Below, one piece after another: positions 7,186 to 12,500 of a stretch of 12,500 bases of DNA. Source of the stretch: Bacteriovoracaceae bacterium (lineage in GTDB: Bacteria > Bdellovibrionota > Bacteriovoracia > Bacteriovoracales > Bacteriovoracaceae); contig JAKLJM010000027.1 of the NCBI GenBank assembly GCA_023151145.1, positions 1 to 12,500 on the forward strand, written 5' to 3'. The notes under the pieces were generated by a model. The model had not been told where the DNA came from. It made no database searches and was given only the letters and a program-made list of their open reading frames with translations. Position 1 is the first letter of the stretch. Every line of letters begins with the position of its first letter. The translations under genes were made by a program, and so were the position numbers.

Positions 7186-8169
7186 ATGTCAAAAATCAGT
7201 ATGTTTTTCGTATTATTTTTAACGCTATTGAAGTTAGAAGCAAGTGAACTTCCTAAACTGCCGGATTTAAAATTAAGCGGCCAAGGAATTACGACATCTG
7301 GGTTATCTTCAGGTGCCTTTATGGCCATTCAACTGCAAGTTATTCATTCAGATATTTTTGCAGGGACAGCTTCATTTGCAGGAGGAATTTTTGGATGTGC
7401 AGATGGAGATGTAAATAAAGCAAGAACTCTTTGTATGCAAAAGCCCCATGAAATTGATAGCGAAAAATACATTGAAGTAGCTAAGAAACTAGAAAAAACT
7501 AACAAAATTTCCGCTCTCTCAAATTTAGTTCAAAAACCTATTTATATCTTTGCAGGAACGAAAGACAGTGTCGTTCGCTTGGAAGGTGCCTATCGAATAA
7601 AAGAATTCATGGATCATTTTTCAGCGAATACAGTTATCAAGACAGATCTTGCTAGCGAGCATGGATTTCCGACAATTAATCAAGGCCAAAAATGCGATAA
7701 AAGAGGAGAGCCGTGGATACAGAATTGTCACTTTGATGGTGCTGGGGAGCTATTAAAAGTCCTATATGGAAATTTAAAAGCACCAACAAAAGAGGCAAGT
7801 GAATTAAATATTTTAAGTTTTAGTCAAAAAGAATTTTCTTCGTTAACTAATTTTTTGTATGACGAAGGATATTTATATGTACCGAGTAATTGTCGCCAAA
7901 CAGATAATTCTCATTGCCGATTACATATTGCTTTTCATGGTTGTGTTCAAGGACCAGAGTATTCGCAAGATATTTTTCCAAAAACAGCAGGCTATAATAG
8001 ATGGGCAGAAGAAAATGATATTGTCATTTTATACCCTTCGGCCAAAACCGGAGGAATGAATTTAAAAGGGTGTTGGGATTGGTTTGGTTATTCTGGCAAA
8101 AGTTATTTAACCAATGAGGGAGCGCAAGTTAAAGCTATAATGAAAATGGTTGATCGTTTAGTAAAATAA
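7186..8169 (+). CDS. Secreted poly(3-hydroxybutyrate) depolymerase family esterase
   Basis: The 327-residue product belongs to the single-domain PHB depolymerase family (COG3509 type), which cleaves poly(3-hydroxybutyrate) to monomers and short oligomers. The catalytic set is visible: Ser41 in GLSSG, Asp127 in GTKDSVV and His159 in SEHGFP, close in spacing to the fungal single-domain enzyme. The C-terminal part has Cys-bearing family motifs: YVPSNC, LHIAFHGCVQG, AGYNRWAEENDIVILYP and GCWDWFGY. Start choice: an ATG at 7168 is in frame, but GGAG (7177-7180) is 5 bases before ATG 7186. Only that start gives a clean signal peptide (residues 1 to about 19, ending LEAS). No separate substrate-binding domain is seen. 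It stands alone on the plus strand between the two aromatic-breakdown operons; 3-hydroxybutyrate and homogentisate both lead to acetoacetate. Confidence 0.87.
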   Translation: MSKISMFFVLFLTLLKLEASELPKLPDLKLSGQGITTSGLSSGAFMAIQLQVIHSDIFAGTASFAGGIFGCADGDVNKARTLCMQKPHEIDSEKYIEVAKKLEKTNKISALSNLVQKPIYIFAGTKDSVVRLEGAYRIKEFMDHFSANTVIKTDLASEHGFPTINQGQKCDKRGEPWIQNCHFDGAGELLKVLYGNLKAPTKEASELNILSFSQKEFSSLTNFLYDEGYLYVPSNCRQTDNSHCRLHIAFHGCVQGPEYSQDIFPKTAGYNRWAEENDIVILYPSAKTGGMNLKGCWDWFGYSGKSYLTNEGAQVKAIMKMVDRLVK

Positions 8170-8197
8170 AAGAGAAAGGCTTATGCCTTTCTCTTTT
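8168..8197. terminator. Shared bidirectional terminator overlapping both convergent coding ends
   Basis: A perfect 13-bp stem pairs AAAAGAGAAAGGC (8168-8180) with GCCTTTCTCTTTT (8185-8197) around a TTAT loop. The T-rich arms serve as the U tract in either direction. The left arm begins inside the depolymerase stop codon. The fumarylacetoacetase stop codon lies in the loop (8181-8183), and the last residues of that enzyme (KRKA) are encoded by the right arm. Confidence 0.85.
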
Positions 8198-9167
8198 GAC
8201 CTACTTTATTAATAAGTTTTCCAATTTTTTCAATTTCTAATTCTAAAATATCTCCTGATTTAATCCATTTATCTAATTCTAAACCACAGCCAGTGCCCAC
8301 AGTTCCAGAACCAAATAAATCTCCAGCGATAATCCACTCATCTTTTGCCACATGTTCAATCATTTGCGCCCATGAATAGTGGGAATCTTGAGAATGACCA
8401 CGCGACCATTCTTCGCCATTGATTTTCGCTGTCATTAAGAGATTCGGTTCTTGGTAATTAAATTCATCATAAGTTACGATAACTGGACCAATGATAGAGC
8501 AAAAGTCTTTTCCTTTTGCAGGACCAAGCCGGATACTCATTTCTTTTCTTTGAATATCGCGAGCAGAGATATCGTTTAAAATCGTAAAACCAAAAATATG
8601 TTTATGAGCATCCTTTTCTTTTACGTTTATCCCATCTTTACCGATGACCATTCCTAGTTCTAATTCATAATCTAAAATATCAGTGTAACTTGGCCATAGT
8701 ACTTCATCCTGGTGACCTAAAAATCCAGTGGTTGCTCCCTTATAGTAAGCAGGTATTTCAAACCACGCAGGAGGGATTTCTTCATTTCTTTTTTTAAAAC
8801 CTGTACGCACGTGTTTTTCATGAGCGTAGAAATCGCGGTAAGTAGCAATTTTATCAAGAGGGGCTTCCAGTTTTGTCGTGTCGACTTCGCCAACATCATA
8901 GTGACCAGTAACCCCATCTTTTAGAAATTTAGAATACAATTCTACACTTTCAGAAAGTTGAACTATAGGCGAATCCCAACGCTTTAAATTTTCAGCTAAG
9001 CTGGTAGATATTTTGTATTTCGCTCTATCCTCGAAGTTATAAAAACCAGCATTTTTAAAATGTGTTTCCCAGAGAAGTTGTGGATCAATGATTTTGTTAG
9101 AGATAATTAATCCCATTCTTTTTTCAAAACCTAGCTTAGTATCAATTTTATATTGTACAATTTTCAT
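8181..9167 (-). CDS. fahA: Fumarylacetoacetase (fumarylacetoacetate hydrolase)
   Basis: The enzyme hydrolyses 4-fumarylacetoacetate to fumarate and acetoacetate, the last step of homogentisate breakdown. The 328-residue product is the short bacterial form. Against the mouse enzyme the metal and catalytic residues can all be placed: D112 and H119 in RDFYAHEKHV, E168 and E170 in DYELELG, D199 in NDISARDIQ, and K220 in GPAKGKD. GSGTVGTGCGLELDKW is the usual late motif. The ATG overlaps the TAA of the aminotransferase gene by one base (TAATG), and GGAGA (9180-9176) is 8 bases upstream, so the two are co-translated. Other members of the FAH fold hydrolyse different beta-diketones, but the complete residue set and the nearby hmgA make this call strong. 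The last codons lie in the shared terminator stem. Confidence 0.92.
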   Translation of the reverse strand: MKIVQYKIDTKLGFEKRMGLIISNKIIDPQLLWETHFKNAGFYNFEDRAKYKISTSLAENLKRWDSPIVQLSESVELYSKFLKDGVTGHYDVGEVDTTKLEAPLDKIATYRDFYAHEKHVRTGFKKRNEEIPPAWFEIPAYYKGATTGFLGHQDEVLWPSYTDILDYELELGMVIGKDGINVKEKDAHKHIFGFTILNDISARDIQRKEMSIRLGPAKGKDFCSIIGPVIVTYDEFNYQEPNLLMTAKINGEEWSRGHSQDSHYSWAQMIEHVAKDEWIIAGDLFGSGTVGTGCGLELDKWIKSGDILELEIEKIGKLINKVGQKRKA

Positions 9168-10312
9168 TAAACAGGTCTCCCAAAACGTTTGTTATATTCT
9201 GGTAAAACGGCATCCATCGCTCTGAAAAAGTGACGCATTTCATTTTTAGTTCCCAGAGAGACTCGAACATACTCTGGCATTTCGTTTGCCTTAAGCATTC
9301 TTATAATCACCCCATGATCGAGAAGTTTATCAAAGAGATACATTGAAGCGGCTTCTGATCCAGTTTTAAAACAAATGAAATTAGCGACAGAGCGAACCGG
9401 ATTAAATTTATTGTTTTTTAAATATTCATAAGTTTCTTCGTAACGACGATTGTTATTAGTAATGGTTCGACTTAAATGTGGTTTATCTGATAAAGCACCG
9501 AGGGCACCTTTTTGTGCAATTAAACCTGGTTCGAAGGGAAGTTTTACTTTCGTCAAATTGGCAATTAGATCTTCGTGTCCAAAGCCGTAACCAATTCTTA
9601 TTCCTGATAATCCATAGGCTTTAGAAAATGTTCTTAGGGTAATGACATTGTCATAACGATAATCCATAGAATCTGGATAATCCTCTTTTCCTTTAGCAAA
9701 CTCAAAGTAAGCCTCATCTAAAATAACTAAAACATGGGGAGGAACGTGTTCCATTAAAAAATCAAATTCAGTTTTAGTGATGTATGTTCCAGTTGGATTA
9801 TTGGGATTACAAATGTAGATGACTTTGGTTTTTTCGTTGATGGCTTTAGCAATGGCCTTAACATCAAAGCGGTAATCAGTTGTAAGTGGAAGAGTTTTAA
9901 GTTTAGCACCAACACTTCTTGCAATGATATAGAAACCAATGAAAGTGTTTTCCGAAGTCAAAATCTCGTGTCCAGGCTGAATAAAGGCGCGAGCAATATA
10001 ACCCATGATTCCCTCAGAGCCATTTCCTAAAATAATATTTTCTTTTTTAAGCTTATACATTTTTGCAAGAGAAGACTTCACTTCATGAGCATGCATATCA
10101 GGATAACGATGAACGTCCCATAAGGCGTTGGTCATTTCTCGAATGGCGTAAGGAGAAGGGCCAAGTGGATTTTCATTCGAGGCTAACTTAGAAACCTTTT
10201 TTACTCCTCTTTCACGAGTCAGTTCTTCAATTGGTTTTCCTGCTTGATAGACTTGTAGGCTACGAACGTAATCAGGAACTAATGTTTGAACTTTGTCTGA
10301 AATTTCTGACAT
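9167..10312 (-). CDS. hisC: HisC-type class I/II aminotransferase, probably acting on aromatic amino acids
   Basis: This 381-residue pyridoxal-phosphate enzyme has the histidinol-phosphate aminotransferase layout: SNENPLGPSP at 45-54, GNGSEGIM at 96-103, CNPNNPTG at 168-175 (N171), ILDEAYFEF with D199 and Y202, TFSKAYGLSGIRIGY with K231 as Schiff-base lysine and R239, and VRVSLGT with R350 for the substrate carboxylate. Sequence family alone says HisC. However, it is the first gene of an operon with fumarylacetoacetase and near hmgA, and no other his gene is seen. I infer it transaminates tyrosine or phenylalanine to the phenylpyruvates; HisC-like enzymes are known to accept aromatic amino acids. 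A dual role is possible. The ATG at 10312 has only a weak upstream GGAT. A perfect inverted repeat lies 33-52 bases upstream. Confidence 0.85.
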   Translation of the reverse strand: MSEISDKVQTLVPDYVRSLQVYQAGKPIEELTRERGVKKVSKLASNENPLGPSPYAIREMTNALWDVHRYPDMHAHEVKSSLAKMYKLKKENIILGNGSEGIMGYIARAFIQPGHEILTSENTFIGFYIIARSVGAKLKTLPLTTDYRFDVKAIAKAINEKTKVIYICNPNNPTGTYITKTEFDFLMEHVPPHVLVILDEAYFEFAKGKEDYPDSMDYRYDNVITLRTFSKAYGLSGIRIGYGFGHEDLIANLTKVKLPFEPGLIAQKGALGALSDKPHLSRTITNNNRRYEETYEYLKNNKFNPVRSVANFICFKTGSEAASMYLFDKLLDHGVIIRMLKANEMPEYVRVSLGTKNEMRHFFRAMDAVLPEYNKRFGRPV

Positions 10313-10334
10313 ATTTTTGAATCCAAGTTAAAAT
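10306..10334 (+). promoter_or_regulatory. Probable sigma70-type promoter of the DUF309 gene
   Basis: CTGACA (10306-10311) and TAAAAT (10329-10334) match five of six consensus bases each with an ideal 17-base spacer. Transcription would start near 10341. The -35 box overlaps the start of the divergent aminotransferase gene. The inverted repeat at 10345-10364 then lies just downstream of the start point. Confidence 0.5.
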
Positions 10335-10344
10335 TATTAAAGTC

Positions 10345-10364
10345 AAATTAGATTACTCTAATTT
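10345..10364. promoter_or_regulatory. Perfect 8-bp inverted repeat, candidate operator of the aminotransferase-fahA operon
   Basis: AAATTAGA (10345-10352) and TCTAATTT (10357-10364) are perfect arms around TTAC, in the 73-base divergent gap between the aminotransferase and DUF309 genes. A minus-strand promoter can be proposed with -35 TTGCCA (10379-10374), an 18-base spacer and a weak -10 TAATCT (10355-10350) inside the repeat. A bound repressor would cover it. The arms are AT-rich, and the T run needed for a terminator is missing, so an operator is favoured over a hairpin. No regulator gene is in the window. Confidence 0.5.
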
Positions 10365-10385
10365 AAAAAACTTTGGCAAAAGAGC

Positions 10386-10796
10386 ATGCAAAAAGATAGT
10401 GGGTTTACCCAGGAAAATTTAGCGATCGTTAGAAGAGGAGTTGAGCTCTTTAATGCCCAAAAGTATTGGGAATGTCATGAAGATCTCGAGCACCATTGGC
10501 TTGAGGAGCCGGGGCCTTTGCGCAATGTGTATTGGGCGATCATACAAGTCGCTGCAGCAATGATACATTACCGAGATGGAAACTTAACTGGAGCTAGGGG
10601 ACTTATCTTTAAAGCCAAGCAAAAATTTGATCGATGTGAATCAAATTTCATTGAATCCCAGGTTCTTGATAAATACCTGAGTTGGTCAGTTTTAAAGTCG
10701 CTTGTTAGACAAGTACCACCGGAGCCTGAATTAAATGATTTTAAAAATTTATTTGAATTTCGCTTCATTTCTCCCGATAAATGGAACGAACTTTAG
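10386..10796 (+). CDS. DUF309-family protein
   Basis: The 136-residue product fits the DUF309 helical family, whose function is not known. The typical core is seen: GVELFNAQKYWECHEDLEHHW at about 19-39, with the conserved pattern of a Tyr/Trp, Glu, Cys/Ala, His-Glu and a later Trp, then an IIQVAAAMIHYRDGNLTGARGL helix pair. There is no signal peptide or membrane segment, so it is cytosolic. The ATG at 10386 has no good ribosome binding site, and no better in-frame start was found. A good promoter is seen at 10306-10334. The stop at 10794-10796 is 8 bases before the preferred start of the glycosyltransferase-like gene, so these two form an operon. Confidence 0.85.
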   Translation: MQKDSGFTQENLAIVRRGVELFNAQKYWECHEDLEHHWLEEPGPLRNVYWAIIQVAAAMIHYRDGNLTGARGLIFKAKQKFDRCESNFIESQVLDKYLSWSVLKSLVRQVPPEPELNDFKNLFEFRFISPDKWNEL

Positions 10797-10804
10797 GGTT
10801 AAAT

Positions 10805-11803
10805 ATGACTACAAATGAGATTCAAAAAGTCTTAGTGAAATTTCCTCGAAAAAAAGAAGAGATCTTTGAATGCTTTCCCTTTCTCATTGCCTTAAGTGAA
10901 AGTTTACCAAAAGCAGAAATCAATATTGTGGTAGAAGAGGGCTGTATGCCGGCCTTTTCTTTTTTGCCCTTTAAAGTGAGAGTTTTTCAGCGACCTAAAC
11001 TAAAGGCCAATCTTCCAGGGACTCATCAATTTTGTGCCAATTTAATTGATGTATTTAATATAGATGTCTATTTTGATTTGGAAGGAAGTTTTAACTCTGC
11101 TTTCATGGGATTCAATTTCCGTGCAAAAGAACGTGTAGGTTATGAAGAAGGGTGGAATAAATATTTATTAAATAGAAAATATCCCGCTATGCCTTCACTC
11201 AACTTAGAATCTCGATCGCTGTTGTTGCTTGAGAAATTTTTAAATCAGCAATATAACGATTTAAAAATATATGTAAGGAAAGATTCATCTAAACCTGAAG
11301 AAAAGTTAGAAGCACTTTTTTCTGCACCAGAGGCACCAAAATTCATTTTAGTCATGCTGAATGATTTTCACTCGGTTGTGAAAGAAGTTGAAATATGGAA
11401 ACAATTTTTTGATTGTTTTGAAAACCAAAACTTTATCGTATACGCAGAATCAAATCAAAATGCTATTTCTGAAATTCTTCATAAGATGGATACAAAAAAT
11501 AAACTATATATGCATTACGGTGAGGATTATCAGGTTTTAAAATATCTTTTAAGTAAGGTTTCAGGGGTTGTCACAAATAATCTTTGGGCAGAAGGTTTAA
11601 GCTCATTTTATGGAGTTGATGTCGTAAGCCTTCTTGAGAAATCTGACAATTATCCAAGTTATCAATATTTTAGGTACAAACCTAACCGCGTCTTTCACGA
11701 TAAAAAGAAATTAGAAATTTTTAGAAATGCTTTAGGTGAAGATAAAAATTTGGCAGAAGTAAATCAATTGGTCGACGAGATGCATCTCCTTTTTAAATTA
11801 TAA
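10805..11803 (+). CDS. Glycosyltransferase family 9-like (heptosyltransferase-like) protein
   Basis: The 332-residue product resembles the ADP-heptose:LPS heptosyltransferase fold. It has an N-terminal strand (VLVKFP), a helix with FPFLIALSESLPKAEINIVVE as in the usual pattern of picking among rising chains, a central FILVMLNDFHS strand, and a late LSKVSGVVTNNLWAEGLSSFYGVDVVSLL segment placed where family members have the donor-site D/N-S-G-x-x-H-x-A loop. That loop is degenerate here (TNNLWAEGLSSFYG), so the donor, or even enzyme activity, is unsure. It would act at the inner membrane face on lipopolysaccharide-type glycans. Start choice: ATG 10781 overlaps the DUF309 gene and has no binding site. 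ATG 10805 has AGGG (10796-10799) 5 bases upstream and begins nearer the first strand. No terminator is seen in the 54 bases that follow. Confidence 0.62.
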   Translation: MTTNEIQKVLVKFPRKKEEIFECFPFLIALSESLPKAEINIVVEEGCMPAFSFLPFKVRVFQRPKLKANLPGTHQFCANLIDVFNIDVYFDLEGSFNSAFMGFNFRAKERVGYEEGWNKYLLNRKYPAMPSLNLESRSLLLLEKFLNQQYNDLKIYVRKDSSKPEEKLEALFSAPEAPKFILVMLNDFHSVVKEVEIWKQFFDCFENQNFIVYAESNQNAISEILHKMDTKNKLYMHYGEDYQVLKYLLSKVSGVVTNNLWAEGLSSFYGVDVVSLLEKSDNYPSYQYFRYKPNRVFHDKKKLEIFRNALGEDKNLAEVNQLVDEMHLLFKL

Positions 11804-11872
11804 GACTTTTTTAGTTTACGCTTTAGAGAAATCGATGTTTGATTATGAGGCAATTCTATGAAGGAGCTTCAG

Positions 11873-12343
11873 ATGCAAAAATCGATCATTCTCATATTGG
11901 TATCAAGTTTTTTAAGCGTAAGTACTTTTGCAAAATCTATTTTTGATACAGCACCAGAAGCTCAATTTGAATCATTGGATCAAGTTGCTGTTCCTGGGCG
12001 TTGCTTTTATTCCGACAACGTAAAAAACAAAACGGCTGCCACGCTTTTAGTTTATCAAGCTGGTGAACAAACGTTGTTAGCGCCGTTAAGTGTAGAAGAC
12101 GCCAAAATATCTTACTTCGATCATTTAAGCTATCGCGATATTTTAGTTAAACATCCAGAAATTTTCCCGCAACTTTTTCAACCTATGTCTCAAGGAGTTG
12201 GGGTAAAGTTCATTGAAAAATTAGAAGGAGATAATCATTATTTGGCTGAACTTAAAGAGAATGAAGAATATTATTTACTTAAAGCCTATCGCAACGGAAA
12301 AGTTTTTAGATATTGTTATTATGTAAAAAGAGAATTGAAATAA
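11873..12343 (+). CDS. Small secreted or periplasmic protein, function unknown
   Basis: I do not recognise this 156-residue product. From ATG 11873 it opens with a clear signal peptide (MQKSIILILVSSFLSVSTFA, then K), so it is exported; there is no lipobox. The mature part is mixed alpha/beta, with a Cys in VPGRCFYSDN and another near the C-terminus in FRYCYYVKREL, which could form a disulphide. Start choice: AAGGAG (11861-11866) is 6 bases before ATG 11873. An in-frame ATG at 11858 also has GAGG 7 bases upstream and would add five residues, so the choice is not final. The 54-base gap from the glycosyltransferase-like gene holds no clear terminator, so read-through is possible. The stop is followed by an A-run and GGGAGC that looks like the left arm of a terminator lacking its right arm. 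Confidence 0.75.
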   Translation: MQKSIILILVSSFLSVSTFAKSIFDTAPEAQFESLDQVAVPGRCFYSDNVKNKTAATLLVYQAGEQTLLAPLSVEDAKISYFDHLSYRDILVKHPEIFPQLFQPMSQGVGVKFIEKLEGDNHYLAELKENEEYYLLKAYRNGKVFRYCYYVKRELK

Positions 12344-12361
12344 AAAAGGGAGCTTTAAAAG

Positions 12362-12390
12362 TGATCTGTACCCCTTAAATAAGACAAATT
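12362..12390 (+). repeat. Possible left terminal inverted repeat of an IS3-family insertion sequence
   Basis: From 12362 the sequence begins TGATCTGTACCCC and continues through AAATAAGACA. It has the 5'-TG terminus and the CTG-x-x-CCC...GACA pattern common in IS3-family terminal repeats. It is followed about 55 bases later by a possible OrfA start on the same strand. The matching right end and target-site duplication are outside the window, so the boundary cannot be confirmed. The bases AAG or AAAG just before it (12358-12361) would be the expected duplication. Confidence 0.45.
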
Positions 12391-12398
12391 AAAAAACG

Positions 12399-12430
12399 AG
12401 AATACCCCATTTTTGGGGTATTCTTTTTTT
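12399..12430 (+). terminator. Rho-independent terminator hairpin upstream of the last gene
   Basis: AGAATACCCC (12399-12408) and GGGGTATTCT (12415-12424) pair perfectly over 10 bp with an ATTTTT loop. The T run continues to 12430. It would stop transcription arriving from the left just before the next gene. If the sequence from 12362 is an insertion element, this hairpin is inside it and would shield the transposase gene from outside transcription. Confidence 0.85.
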
Positions 12431-12442
12431 AAGGAGTTTTAT

Positions 12443-12500
12443 ATGGCAATTTTTTCAGAGTCCGACAAAAAACGTCTTCAATCTAGTCCCTGGATTAAAA
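12443..12500 (+). CDS. Start of a protein, possibly IS3-family OrfA (3' end outside window)
   Basis: A strong ribosome binding site AAGGAG (12431-12436) lies 6 bases before ATG 12443, and the frame stays open to the window end, giving 19 residues (MAIFSESDKKRLQSSPWIK). A charged start with a leucine and a short-chain-then-Pro segment recalls the N-terminus of helix-turn-helix OrfA proteins paired with IS3-family transposases. The terminal-repeat-like sequence upstream fits that view. Nineteen residues are too few for a firm family call; any gene with a good binding site would look equally real. Confidence 0.5.
   Translation, partial: MAIFSESDKKRLQSSPWIK

Noticed and set aside
7134..7328. A minus-strand frame over the depolymerase start
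   Set aside because: It covers the promoter and signal peptide region of a well-supported gene on the other strand and has no coding features.
8717..8917. A 66-codon minus-strand frame within fumarylacetoacetase
   Set aside because: It overlaps the active-site coding region of fahA in another frame and has no supporting signal.
11804..11857. Possible terminator or promoter after the glycosyltransferase-like gene
   Set aside because: A short T-run is present but no stem precedes it, and the nearest -35/-10-like pair has a 20-base spacer.
1..12500. CRISPR arrays, toxin-antitoxin pairs, defence islands or phage genes
   Set aside because: No spaced direct repeats, small coupled gene pairs of that type or phage structural patterns were found; nearly all coding space is taken by recognisable housekeeping, catabolic or envelope genes.

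Overview
The window is AT-rich chromosomal DNA (by eye about 35-37% GC) from a Gram-negative bacterium. It carries phosphatidylethanolamine synthesis, an outer-membrane-type lipoprotein with a barrel-like C-terminus, and a heptosyltransferase-like glycosyltransferase. The low GC, secreted hydrolases, homogentisate pathway and psd-like/pssA pairing would suit the Bdellovibrionota, most likely a Bacteriovorax or Peredibacter relative. That placement is an inference from gene content; no rRNA or other decisive marker is present.

Left block, plus strand, 1-4265: the end of a phosphatidylserine decarboxylase-like gene, pssA, a lipoprotein gene, truA (TTG start inside the lipoprotein gene) and tig. 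It closes with a strong hairpin shared with the convergent gene. The psd-like protein has Gly where the family has the Ser that becomes the pyruvoyl group.

Middle block, 4295-10312: a tyrosine/homogentisate catabolism locus in two minus-strand operons. One is hmgA, a flavin-reductase-fold gene and a pectinacetylesterase-family secreted hydrolase. The other is a HisC-type aminotransferase followed by fumarylacetoacetase, joined by a 1-base start/stop overlap. A secreted poly(3-hydroxybutyrate) depolymerase gene lies between them on the plus strand. Together they cover transamination, ring opening and the final cleavage to fumarate and acetoacetate. 4-Hydroxyphenylpyruvate dioxygenase and maleylacetoacetate isomerase are not in the window. 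Polyhydroxybutyrate breakdown would also feed acetoacetate, so the grouping may reflect scavenging of another cell's contents (inference).

Right block, plus strand, 10386-12343: a DUF309 protein, a family-9-like glycosyltransferase and a small secreted protein of unknown function. A perfect 8-bp inverted repeat sits in the divergent gap between the aminotransferase and DUF309 genes and looks like an operator. At the right edge, from about 12362, there is a sequence resembling an IS3-family terminal repeat, a hairpin and the first codons of a possible OrfA. What remains between the small secreted gene and that boundary looks like one arm of a terminator, as if an insertion split it.

No tRNA, rRNA, CRISPR array or clear new defence system was seen. 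Apart from the possible insertion at the right edge this is mostly an ordinary chromosomal region. The points worth a second look are the Ser-to-Gly psd-like gene, the operator-like repeats, the hairpin that overlaps two convergent genes, and the possible split terminator.
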